Source: Pteria penguin (lineage: Eukaryota > Mollusca > Bivalvia > Pterioida > Pteriidae). Taken from it: 64,000 nt of DNA. The notes under the pieces were generated by a model, which did no database searches, was not told the DNA's origin, and worked only from the letters and a program-made list of their open reading frames with translations. Below are positions 22,745-33,575 of the stretch, in pieces (position 1 is the first letter of the stretch; every line of letters starts with the position of its first letter). The DNA lies in NCBI GenBank assembly GCA_035048485.1, contig CM068586.1:46908287-46972286 (forward strand), in the 5' to 3' direction. The translations under genes were made by a program, and so were the position numbers.

Positions 22745-23803
22745 TCATTTAATTTACTTTGTGTTCATAGTTTTGCGGCGAATCTGACTGGTTAAAACAT
22801 TTATTTCATTTCTGCATCAACAAAATTTTGAGTGCAGATATGTCACAATTGCCGGCGCTACTTTCCGCTGGAATGCGAAACCCCGTTCTATTTATGGAAC
22901 CGTGATTCCCATGTTGTTAATCGATTGCATAAAATTGTTTCGTTATATATTACGAATGCAAAGTACAAAAGAAATCGCACTTCACTTCAGAAACTATTAA
23001 ATATTAAATATATTTTCTTACTCTTCTTCAATAAAAAAGTAAAATATGAGTAAGTCTAGCTACAGTGCAGTGGCGGCCCCTGCCAGTGCTGTTTAGAAAT
23101 TCATGCAGTCAAGTGCAAAATAAAAACAGTACTCGTCTGCTACTAGCCGATCGTTTGACAATGGACGTTGATAACTGAAATTTCTACGGTGTCATAACCG
23201 ACTGGGCAAACAAAACGGGTACCAGAGCAGGTGCTGCCTCCGATCAAAGTCCTTGAGCCTACACTTTCCATCTTGTGTCGTGACACGCACGTGCAGCAGT
23301 CAATAAGCATTGCATTTCTAATAATACTAATAACATTTAAATATAAATACCTTAGGTAACAGATTATCATCCTCATATGCATGTTTCATTAAGTCGTTTT
23401 TTAATAATTGTTCATTCTTTTTCACTTCTAATCTTTTCAATAGACACTAGGATCAAATTTTCGAATTTCGTGTTAGCCGCCATTATTGACTTCAAAATGT
23501 TGTTTACCTTGTTATTGTATTACTACGCGATCAAGTCACATGTATCAGAGATAAAAAAGTAATGTAGTACCATAATAAATTATGTTTATTGGACACTTAC
23601 TGAATTTTTGTTTTCATGTATAAGCTAAACAAAATGATAAGAAATGAATCCTATATTGTTTTGGTTGATTGAGGTATAAACCTAAAATCTGGACGGAAGA
23701 CTTTTGCATCAATGCGCTTCACGCACTGGTGCAGTTTTCCGTCCAAATTTTAGGTTGATACCTCAATCAACCAAAAAAAATATAGGATTCATTTCTTAAA
23801 TGT
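22745..23803 (+). mobile_element. Duplicated element of about 1 kb, copy 1
   Basis: Homologous along its length to 58690-59630 in the opposite orientation. Shared blocks include TGCATCAACAAAATTTTGAG, GATATGTCACAATTGCCGGC, a Cys-containing minus-strand frame, AATGGCGGCTAACACGAAAT (read on the minus strand), and a terminal hairpin starting AAGAAATGAATCCTATAT. The frames shared by both copies (a 73-codon one on plus at 22832-23053 and a Cys-rich one on minus at 23143-23382) differ mostly by amino-acid-changing substitutions, so coding constraint is not supported. Probably a non-autonomous repeat or a duplicated pseudogene piece. Confidence 0.75.
23644..23800. repeat. Terminal hairpin of the duplicated element
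   Basis: AAGAAATGAATCCTATATTG plus TTGGTTGATTGAGGTAT and a TCTGGACGGAA block is mirrored by TCCGTCCAAATTT, GATACCTCAATCAACC and ATATAGGATTCATTTCTT. Arms are about 60 bases, loop about 35. The second copy (58692-58795) keeps the hairpin with one arm shortened. Confidence 0.85.
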
Positions 23804-24348
23804 TACAAACATACTTTATATCTGCCATTTGAGAGACTGAAATAATACGTATAATGTATTTCAACTAAATTCAGGCCAACACGACTAAATGCAATTCTTG
23901 CTGATGATTTAATGATCAAACATAAACTATTAAAGAAATTGTTAGAAAATATCAAAAGACTTATTGATGTACGATATTCCATTTCTTTTTATCGGTTAAT
24001 ATCACTTAACGCTGCAGACTATGGTATATGATGGCTTCAGTTCTCGTTCGAACGAGAAACAAGATAACTTTCTCCTTCGAACGAGATTTCTCGTTCGAAT
24101 AAAAAAAAGTTCGTTTAAATGGCATGAAAGCGGCACTAAGGCATACAGACACAGGGTATTTCTTCTTCGACATCTGGGGCGTATCTTTGTTAAAAACAAA
24201 CACTATGCATTGTAATACTGTTTATTTTAATTTCTCAAGTTCAACAAAACACACAAAAATACTAATTTTCCCGATTCTAACCAAGGAAGTTAACTTTATT
24301 CGACTGAATGATAAATTACATTGAATAATTAACATACACCGTTCAAGA

Positions 24349-24525
24349 GTGTCGGTGTAGATAAGTGGATGAGAGACTGGCTCGTGACCATAACGTCCCG
24401 GGTTCGACTCCCGCCATGGGGATATTGGTGTCCTGCAAAGATATAAGCTTCTACATAATACACCAGACAAATGCCTTCACCATATACGTGATATAATCGT
24501 GGAGTCATGAAAAACAAATCAATCG
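24349..24525 (+). mobile_element. SINE with internal deletion
   Basis: The head TAGATAAGTGGATGAGAGAC and B box CGGGTTCGACTCCCG are followed almost directly by the 3' block (CCAGACAAATGCCTTCACCA, then GAGTCATGAAAAACAAATCA). The central GATGAGACAG domain is missing. Confidence 0.8.
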
Positions 24526-25911
24526 CTCGGAGCCATAGTCATGTAATACTGCATTTGTATAGAAATTTGTATAGAAATTTAACATCCGCGTACTTGTTTA
24601 TAGAATACAGTGTAGATCGCGCCTCATTTCATAATACTCAACAAAAATAAGAGTTATTATCAATTATTCAAGCATTTACAACGACAGTTGTCACATTTTA
24701 AATCATCGTGTACAATTCCAGGTGTACTAAGTACACCCCCGTATATGGTAAATGGTTTCTACCAGTTGATGGTATTGGTTGATGGTAAACTGTTGGTGAT
24801 ATTCACCCTCTACATTCCATTACCAGCTCGTAGAGTACATATATTGTGTTCCGATCTCGTACCATTCTGAAACAAGAAATAACTCCCATGATAATTTAGT
24901 ATATTGACAGCATAGACATAAAAGTGTGTATTACTTCCTGGTCCGAAAAACTTAACCTCAAAGCTGGCGCGGTACCTGAGGTTTTGTCGAGAGAGGGTCC
25001 ACTCAAACGAGTACATGTATCACGAGGTGGTATCACAATGTATATGAATGCAAAATTATCTATTGTACAAATTGTACAATAAATCATGACACCTTTTGCC
25101 GAATCCCAAGGGAGGTCCAGATCCATACATGCTGTATAACTCGTGAGAAATTTTCTAAACCGAGCAATAATTTCTTATCCCACGTAGTGAAAAAAGCAAG
25201 AGTCCAACTGGGCACATATAGCTCACTTGAACACAATTTACTCACCTTTAAGCAACCGACTGTTAAATACATATATTCTCTTGCTGATTGTGTTGTTGAC
25301 AACTAAAGACCGTAAACTTGCTTCTCTACAATGAATGAATCAAGGCAATGATATAAAAACATGCGAAGAAGATAAAGTCAGAATTCTTTTTGTTCGATTT
25401 TTATTTAAAATCTTGTTTTGGTCAGAGACATATGTCTCTGTTTTGGTGTACAACGAACAACACAATCATGCCTTTAATTGGGTAACTTAAGCAAGTCAGA
25501 ACTGGCCAATATCCAAATTAGGTAAAAAGGTTATAAAAACGAGGCCCCGGTGGGCCAATATCGATGTACTAAATACCTTCTTATATTTGCAGTCTTAAAT
25601 AATTCATTGACAAAAGCCTTCCTTTGAGTAATTCTAGCTAGAATACAATTAATTTCATCAAACAAAGATAAGGAAAATATATTTGAAATTATTTTTTTGC
25701 GTTGAAAATGACAGTCCAACAGCAGGTCAAAAAACGAACAAGGACAACGCCAAGCGTGGGACTCCCTCGCTGGCAACAAAATCAATGGTACTAAATCAAA
25801 ATCAGGGTCGATTCCAGTTATATCTCCCTAAAACAACATTGTTGCAGAGGATTTATTATTGTAAAATAATTGTATAATAAAGTAAAATAGTATCTAGACT
25901 AAGAAGATGCT
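24526..25911. other. No recognised gene
   Basis: Several 60-84-codon frames on both strands overlap each other and lack motifs. A perfect 18-bp palindrome, CAGAGACATATGTCTCTG, sits at 25423-25440. AGAAATTTGTATAGAAATTT near 24560 is a simple duplication. Confidence 0.4.
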
Positions 25912-25924
25912 TATACAAGGGTCA

Positions 25925-26191
25925 AGCCGGCGTGGCCTAGTGGTATAGCGTCGGACTCCTGATCGGGAGGCCGGGGTTCGAGTCCCGCTCTGGTCATGCC
26001 GGTGTCATGTCTTCCGGATGAGACAGTAAAAACCGAGGCCCCGTGTCGTGGTATGCATGGCACGTTAAAGATCCCTCACTGCTTCGGGTGGGTCCGTTTC
26101 AAAGGTCAAAATTTGTATGCTCTGCATCAGGCAGATGCCGTCACCATATACGTGAAATATTCGTGGTGTGACGTAAAACAATAATCAATCA
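25925..26191 (+). mobile_element. Young tRNA-derived SINE with 13-bp target duplication
   Basis: Intact A box (GTGGCCTAGTGGTATAGCG), B box (GGGGTTCGAGTCCCG), central domain and tail. The perfect duplication TATACAAGGGTCA lies at 25912-25924 and 26192-26204. This and the 39119 copy are the least diverged SINEs here. Confidence 0.95.
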
Positions 26192-26209
26192 TATACAAGG
26201 GTCACTAAA

Positions 26210-26520
26210 TACTACGTTCAGCCTAGTGATTTTCACAAAAACATGAGTGCCCCTGGCAACTATTTCAGTATAAGCTGTTGTCCTGAAACTAAGTTAAACT
26301 CAAAGGTCATGTTCACAAGGTCAAAATTTTGTTACTGATAAAGGATTTATCAGAAATAATACACACGTGAAATATAAAAGCCCTATCACTTACCATTCAA
26401 AAGATATACCCATTGTTAAAGTTGTTCCTGTCAAAGGTCATGGTCAAGGTCACAATGTCTGAATTATTGTACCAATGAAAGGTCTTATCACACAAGAGTG
26501 TGCATGTGTGAAATATGAAA
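26210..26520 (+). repeat. AGGTCA-rich dispersed repeat
   Basis: Contains repeated AAGGTCA and CAAGGTCACA motifs, CACGTGAAATAT and CATTCAAAAGATATACCCA. Closely similar text occurs at 53395-53600 and, more diverged, at 60520-60780, so it is an interspersed family. AGGTCA equals a nuclear-receptor half-site, but here it is most simply a property of the repeat. Confidence 0.7.
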
Positions 26521-27079
26521 ATCTTTAAATGGTTCCAGGGGCAGAAAAATGCAATTTTTAAAAAGTAATTTTATTTGTATTACTGTTTTTATGGATAACC
26601 ACAAATTAACATGTAAACAAGTTTTTCATAAAATGACGTCACCAAATGTTCTTATGATGTCATAAAGACATGTAAAACTGAGACACATATTCAAAATAGC
26701 CCAACAAATGCTGAAATTTTAATTTTTCTTCACCAGTTCAATATATAGCAGAAGATTACCCCAATTTCATTCCATGCTGTACAAGTTTGTTGTTAGGTAG
26801 ACTAATTGGGACAAAAATATCACATTGGGCTTTACATGCTTTCATTTCATAACGGGCTTTTACTTTATGCTGATTTGCTAAAGATTCCTACTCAAGGGAT
26901 TTATTGGATAAAATTCATTGTTTTGAGTGCATGTCAAATCTATAGGTTAACTACATGCTTTGATAAGGTATATGTAGAAATATCATCTGATGAGCAAAAA
27001 ATAATTTCTGACAAATTCTCATATTCAGGCCGATTTAGGGGTTAGTGAACCTTGTCCTTTCTATGCTTTTGACAATTAT

Positions 27080-27170
27080 TCCAAGGCAGGACTTGAACCT
27101 ACTTTACCGATGTAATGCTCCATGTGGCACATTGGCTTCATCAATGTCATCAGCTTAATGAACAAGATCA
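27080..27170 (-). repeat. tRNA-like dispersed repeat, copy 1
   Basis: AAGGCAGGACTTGAACCTAC and then CATGTGGCACATTGGCTTCA recur at 55262-55325 (same orientation) and inverted at 52830-52900, where they read GGTTCAAGTCCTGCCTTGGC (a B box). Three copies within 28 kb; a decayed SINE family distinct from the main one. Confidence 0.65.
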
Positions 27171-28080
27171 GCTGTGAAATACTACTATTTCTATTATAAT
27201 GTCAACTTGTAATCATCAAATATCTATTGATTTTGAAGTCACCACAATAATATGTCTACGAATAATTCGTGCAGCATGGTTGGCCTGTATCAAAAACAGA
27301 GGAGAGAAAAATCATAAGAAATCCAAAACAGAAAATTTTCACATGACACTTTAAAATTACCCTTGAAAAAGAATAAATTCATAAAATGACACAAAAAGGT
27401 GGTATAATGACCAAGTCCTAAAAGATGCTTAAAATCTCCCCATAAATTTTACTTCAAAAGGGAACTTAACAACACAGCACTTCTTCACACATTCTTTAAT
27501 ATCACTGATACATTTGGTTTGATTATCAATGCAGCTGGTCATAGGAAGTAGTTTGTCTAGGGAGGACACACTCTAAGGCCTATTTTGCCATTTTGGGGGG
27601 CCTATTTGGGATCCATCTCTTTACAGATGTTATTTCTATATTCCATTTCTTTTTAGTTTGCAAATACAAAATGTTCAGAGAGCTATTCTCATATCCCTGT
27701 GCACATACATTCCTCAGGACAGGAGCTTCTGTTTGATACCATGACTTTTGATCTTGTGAACTTGACCTTCGAATTTGACATACTGGTCAAAAAATTTAAC
27801 CTGGGCTATATCTTTTGAATCAAGAATTAAGTCTTGGATGCTTTTGAACATAGGTTCCTCATGTCAAGAGCTTTCATTTAATACCTGACTCTTGACCTTG
27901 GACTTTGACCTACTTTTCAGAAACTTAAACATGTGCTATATCTTTTGATTCAATAGGGGTAGCGCTACTTCACTCTAAGGTCCCTTAAATCAAGAACTTT
28001 CATTTTATCCTGATTTTTGATCTTGTGACCTTGACCTTAGAGTATAACATACTTTTCAAAAACTTTAAGCCAGGGTCATG
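27171..28080. other. Dispersed-repeat remnants
   Basis: From about 27720 the text is rich in TGACCTT and GACCTTGGA, the complement of the AGGTCA-type repeat, so a minus-strand copy is likely at 27720-28075. No gene recognised. Confidence 0.4.
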
Positions 28081-28458
28081 AGGGTGCATTCAGAACTGTA
28101 GCTGCTAGACTTGCTGCTAGGATTAGTCTAACACATCATTCTCAGCTACATTTACCGGTTGGGTAAAATAGTGGAAAGTTGTAAATCTCCCTTCACATTT
28201 TGAGGAAAGTTATGCACATTTGCCAATTTTCCTAATGTAAGGTGAACTTGAACCACTCTATTGTACCAATGAATGATTGTTTTGGATTTGATTTTTGCTT
28301 TGCAAATACATGTTCAATGTCTGCCATTTTCAATTTGGAAGCTAGTATAATAAACTAAGGCTTGGCTTTGGTACGTAGCAGCTAGGTGAGCAGATTGTTC
28401 AGTTACAGAGGGGAGCTAGCTGCTACATAGCCGCTACGATTCTGAACGCACTCCTGGG
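28081..28458. mobile_element. MITE of about 378 bp with imperfect TIRs
   Basis: The left end AGGGTGCATTCAGAACTGTA and the right end ATTCTGAACGCACTCCT are inverted and imperfectly matched. CTGTAGCTGCTAGAC on the left corresponds to GCTGCTACATAGCCGCTACG on the right. No coding capacity and no certain target duplication. Confidence 0.55.
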
Positions 28459-28984
28459 CTTCTAATTTTAAAACATTAGAGATAGGAATTTCATGAGATT
28501 CATTCTGACCAGACCTTTCATCAGGTCAGGTTTTGAAATAACAAACTGCTTGACAAATAACCTACATGTATTTAATAGACATCCAACACAGCGAGCTCTG
28601 TTGTCTTCTGGCATCTCTTGTTTAGTACATTTATTACAATAAAATCAGTTAACATATCCCAAATCAATGCATTATCACCATCCTACAAGGAAAGATCTAA
28701 CAAATCACACTAAAAATTTCAAAAAGACATAAATAAAAGAAATCTAAAGTTCTTTACCATGTCAAACTTTGAATCCAGGAGTTTAAGGCATAGTAGCAGG
28801 TGAAGGGGAGGGGCAATAACACTCTTGTAAAACAGTTATACATGGAAGTTATGTCATACAAATAGAATATACACTGCATAGAAGGTCTTGACCAACATTT
28901 TAAGTATATGTGCTGACTGACCCATTATGATTTTTTAAAACAGTTATACATGGAAGTTTTGTCATAAAAGCGACATCCCTACAA

Positions 28985-29347
28985 GTCTTCCAGGGAGAAT
29001 ACTGTAAATAGTGTGCACACTGCAAACCTAAGCACAATTTCCTCATTCACAAATAGACTGCTTGAAAAAATAAGCTGTGTTTGTGAAACACCAATGGCCC
29101 TGCCAGCACCGAAGTCCAAAAATTTAATTTTTAGTGCAAAGGTCACTGTCAAGGTGAATAGGTCATTGTCCTTGGTGTCAATTGAAAGAGCTTCATTAGA
29201 TGAGTAAGCATGTCAAGTATAAAGTCTCTATCCCTCAAGGTTAAAAAGTTATAGCCAAAGTTGAAGTCGACAACAGAAAGACAAACAATCAAACAAACAA
29301 ACAGGACAAAAACAATATGCCCCCGATCTGTCGCTCTGGGGGCATAA
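28985..29347 (+). repeat. Dispersed repeat ending in GGGGGCATAAAAA hairpin
   Basis: It ends with a CAAACAAACA run followed by TATGCCCCCGATCTGTCGCT and GGGGGCATAAAAA, a short terminal hairpin. The same ending style at 53744-53776 and 15892-15915 links these repeats. Confidence 0.6.
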
Positions 29348-29670
29348 AAAATACACATATATTTAATAATTCTCTTGTTAATTGTGCTTTTTGAATACTG
29401 ATAAATGACTGCAAACTTCTTCTTGTCAACATTTTGCATATTAGTACTAGCCATATTGAAGAAAAGAAAAAATTACAAAAACTCCAAGAATACTAATTAG
29501 GAATAAAATCCTCAAATTACAATTGAATTTCTTAGATAATTATCATTTACATCAAATAAACACTATACAACCTGTTTTCATGTGAAATCAAATGAAAACA
29601 AATATTCCCCCCACCAAGTGCTATTGTTCATGCCAGTGCTGACTGAAACAGGGAATAAACATAAGACATT
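29348..29670. other. No recognised feature
   Basis: AT-rich spacer between two dispersed repeats. Confidence 0.4.
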
Positions 29671-30060
29671 TTTATGCCCCAGCCATGAAATGGCCGGGGA
29701 CATAGTGTTAACCTGTTCCGTCCTCAATGAGTTTCCGCTCATTTTCTCTTTGAAGGTTTAATGGATTAAATTGATACTGGGTATACAGATGTATTAAGGG
29801 AAGATGCAGGTCTATTTTAAATACGAGTGTGGTTTTCAGTAATTTTTGACACAGTTATTGCCCTTGACCATAGAAAATTTCTTAAAAATGACTGTTTCCG
29901 CTCATTTTCTTAGTAAAGGTTTGATTGATCAAATTGATATTGGATATGTACCAGTATATGTATCAAGGAAAAATGACGGTCAAGTTTGAATATGGGTGTG
30001 TTCCTGTAATTTTTAACAAAGTAATTGCCCTTCAACATTAGAAATTTCTTGAATTTTCTA
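29671..30060 (+). repeat. Dispersed repeat starting with a TATGCCCC hairpin
   Basis: Starts TATGCCCCAGCCATGAAATG then GCCGGGGACATAG. Inside, GTTTCCGCTCATTTTCT recurs (29726 and 29892), each followed by GGTTTGATTGATCAAATTGA-like text, so it has an internal duplication of about 165 bases. Confidence 0.6.
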
Positions 30061-30224
30061 ACATTAGTTCTCTGGCAATTATATTTCACTACTGTAGCTG
30101 CAAAAGCAGCATTTGTGTTACACCCACAGATTAAAATTCTAGTTTTAATTTTAAAATTTATGTTTTCAGTATCAAAATAAATATAACATTTTATACAACT
30201 CGAAAATTTTACCTTTCTTTACAG

Positions 30225-30346
30225 ATGTCAACAGAAGACCATGGCAACAAGGAATAGTAACGGAAACCAATTTTGATACTGTAAAGGGAAGTATTTTTAT
30301 GACATTTATGTATAGGAGAAGGATGAATGGACATACAAGCCTGAAG
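30225..30346 (+). repeat. Diverged founder-like unit 0 of the exon array
   Basis: A 122-nt block preceded by TTCTTTACAG and followed by GTATGAATG lines up with the 125-nt blocks of the array (TCAACAGAAGA at the start, AAAGGGAAGTAT in the middle, GATGAATGGAC and GCCTGAAG at the end). It is open in one frame (QQGIVTETNFDTVKGSIFMT). Its divergence and edge position suggest it is an old copy not homogenised with the array. Confidence 0.65.
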
Positions 30347-30526
30347 GTATGAATGTATTAATATAATATACTGTTCATGTTTGAATAAAAGTGGTAAAAG
30401 TAAAGACCATAAATAACTTCTTACAAAATCTGATGACTAAAATTCATCATGACCTTTGTCAACATACAATGAAATCTTCATAACTCATGTTCTCTCCTAA
30501 CCTCTCTAGCATCTTAGTATTTGCAC

Positions 30527-33500
30527 CTGTACACAGAAGAAGAGGATACAGACTGAGGGCCGTTCCCTCGACGCGACATCAGCACTGCAAAGGGAAGTAT
30601 CTCTTTTGGTTCATATATTACTGATGGATGAATTGACGTTTAGGCCTGAAGGTATGATAATGGTGTATGCATGTGGGAGTGAAAGTGGTAGGTGGTAAAA
30701 GTAAAGACTATAAGTAACTTGTTACAAATTCTGATAATTCACATCTCTCTTTTTGTGACCTTTGTCAACATACATTGAAATGTTCACAACTCATGTTCTC
30801 TTCTAACCTCTCTTGAATCTTAGTTTTTGCAGCTGCACACAGAAGAAAAGGATACAGACTGAGGGCCGTTCCCTCAACGCGACATCGGCACTGGAAAGGG
30901 AAGTATCTCTTTTGGTTCATATATTACTGATGGATGAATGGACTTTTGGGCCTGAAGGTATGATAATGGTGTATGCATGTGGGAGTGAAAGTGGTAGGTG
31001 GTAAAAGTAAAAACTGTAAGTAACTTGTTACAAATTCTGATAATTCACATCTCTCTTTTTGCGACCTTTGTCAACATACATTGAAATGTTCACAACTCAT
31101 GTTCTTTTCTAACCTCTCTTGAATCTTAGTTTTTGCAGCTGCACACAGAAGAAGAGGATACAGACTGAGGGCCGTTCCCTCTACGCGACATCAGCACTGG
31201 AAAGGGAAGTATCTCTTTTGGTTCATATATTACTGATGAATGAATGGACGTTTGGGCCTGAAGGTATGATAATGGTGTATGCATGTGGGAGCGAAAGTGG
31301 TAGGTGGTAAAAGTAGACTGTAAGTAACTTGTTACAAATTCTGATAATTCACATCTCTCTTTCCGTAACCTTTGTCAACATACAATGAAATGTTCACAAC
31401 TCATGTTCTTTTCTAACCTCTCTTGAATCTTAGTTTTTGCAGCTGCACACAGAAGAAGAGGATACAGACTGAGGGCCGTTCCCTCAACGCGACATCAGCA
31501 CTGGAAAGGGAAGTATCTCTTTTGGTTTATATTACTGATGGATGAATGGACTTTTGGGCCTGAAGGTATGATAATGGTGTATGCATGTGGGAGTGAAAGT
31601 GGTAGGTGGTAAAAGTAGACTGTAAGTAACTTGTTACAAATTCTGATAATTCACATCTCTCTTTTTGCGACCTTTGTCAACATACAATGAAATGTTCACA
31701 ACTCATGTTCTTTTCTAACCTCTCTTGAATCTTAGTTTTTGCAGCTGCACACAGAGAAGAGGATACAGACTGAGGGCCGTTCCCTCAACGCGACATCAGC
31801 ACTGGAAAGGGAAGTATCTCTTTTGGTTCATATATTACTGATGGATGAATGGACGTTTGGGCCTGAAAGTATGATAATGGTGTATGCATGTGGGAGTGAA
31901 AGTGGTAGGTGGTAAAAGTAAAGACTATAAGTAACTTGTTACAAATTCTGATAATTCACATCTCTCTTTTTGTGACCTTTGTCAACATACACTGAAATGT
32001 TCACAACTCATGTTCTTTTCTAATCTCTCTAGCATCTTAGTATTTGCACCGGTACACAGAAGAAGAGGATACAGACTGAGGGCCGTTCCCTCAACGCGAC
32101 ATCAGCACTGGAAAGGGAAGTATCTCTTTTGGTTCATATATTACTGATGGATGAATTGACGTTTAGGCCTGAAGGTATGATAATGGTGTATGCATGTGGG
32201 AGTGAAAGTGGTAGGTGGTAAAAGTAAAGACTATAAGTAACTTGTTACAAATTCTGATAATTCACATCTCTCTTTTTGTGACCTTTGTCAACATACATTG
32301 AAATGTTCACAACTCATGTTCTCTTCTAACCTCTCTTGAATCTTAGTTTTTGCAGCTGCACACAGAAGAAAAGGATACAGACTGAGGGCCGTTCCCTCAA
32401 CGCGACATCGGCACTGGAAAGGGAAGTATCTCTTTTGGTTCATATATTACTGATGGATGAATGGACTTTTGGGCCTGAAGGTATGATAATGGTGTATGCA
32501 TGTGGGAGTGAAAGTGGTAGGTGGTAAAAGTAAAAACTGTAAGTAACTTGTTACAAATTCTGATAATTCACATCTCTCTTTTTGCGACCTTTGTCAACAT
32601 ACATTGAAATGTTCACAACTCATGTTCTTTTCTAACCTCTCTTGAATCTTAGTTTTTGCAGCTGCACACAGAAGAAGAGGATACAGACTGAGGGCCGTTC
32701 CCTCAACGCGACATCAGCACTGGAAAGGGAAGTATCTCTTTTGGTTCATATATTACTGATGGATGAATGGACGTTTGGGCCTGAAGGTATGATAATGGTG
32801 TATGCATGTGGGAGCGAAAGTGGTAGGTGGTAAAAGTAGACTGTAAGTAACTTGTTACAAATTCTGATAATTCACATCTCTCTTTCCGTAACCTTTGTCA
32901 ACATACAATGAAATGTTCACAACTCATGTTCTTTTCTAACCTCTCTTGAATCTTAGTTTTTGCAGCTGCACACAGAAGAAGAGGATACAGACTGAGGGCC
33001 GTTCCCTCAACGCGACATCAGCACTGGAAAGGGAAGTATCTCTTTTGGTTTATATATTACTGATGGATGAATGGACGTTTGGGCCTGAAGGTATGATAAT
33101 GGTGTATGCATGTGGGAGTGAAAGTGGTAGGTGGTAAAAGTAGACTGTAAGTAACTTGTTACAAATTCTGATAATTCACATCTCTCTTTTTGTGACCTTT
33201 GTCAACATACATTGAAATGTTCACAACTCATGTTCTCTTCTAACCTCTCTTGAATCTTAGTTTTTGCAGCTGCACACAGAAGAAGAGGATACAGACTGAG
33301 GGCCGTTCCCTCAACGCGACATCAGCACTGGAAAGGGAAGTATCTCTTTTGGTTCATATATTACTGATGGATGAATGGACGTTTGGGCCTGAAAGTATGA
33401 TAATGGTGTATGCATGTGGGAGTGAAAGTGGTAGGTGGTAAAAGTAAAGACTATAAGTAACTTGTTACAAATTCTGATAATTCACATCTCTCTTTTTGTG

Positions 33501-33575
33501 ACCTTTGTCAACATACACTGAAATGTTCACAACTCATGTTCTTTTCTAATCTCTCTTGAATCTTAGTTTTTGCAG
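30527..33575 (+). repeat. Higher-order repeat: five units duplicated
   Basis: Units 1-5 (30527-32049) and 6-10 (32050-33575) match one to one. Units 1 and 6 both start after TATTTGCAC, lacking the AG acceptor. Units 2 and 7 share AAAAGG and ATCGGCACTGG. Units 3 and 8 share GGGAGCGAAAG and CTTTCCGTAACC. Units 5 and 10 share GCCTGAAAGTATG. The pairing shows a block duplication of about 1.52 kb after the monomers diverged. Confidence 0.88.

Larger units (their letters stand above)
22090..24148. repeat. Inverted repeats flanking a 2-kb interval
   Basis: The left copy (about 22090-22198) has GCCGCTTCGTGCCATTTTAA then TTCTCGTTCGAACGAGAAAA. The right copy (about 24022-24148) has the inverse order: TCTCGTTCGAACGAGAAACA, then TTTAAATGGCATGAAAGCGG. 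The GTTCGAAC cores are themselves palindromic. They may be TIRs of one element about 2.05 kb long into which the 22745-23803 repeat was inserted, or two inverted MITEs. No target duplication was recognised. Confidence 0.5.

Noticed and set aside
22832..23053. A conserved Cys-containing 73-codon protein shared by both copies of the 1-kb element
   Set aside because: An overlapping frame is also open, and differences between copies mostly change amino acids, so coding constraint is not supported.
23143..23382. Cys-rich secreted-peptide-like frame (minus) shared with 59023-59220
   Set aside because: By-eye codon comparison gives mostly replacement changes and a second frame is equally open; better explained as repeat sequence.
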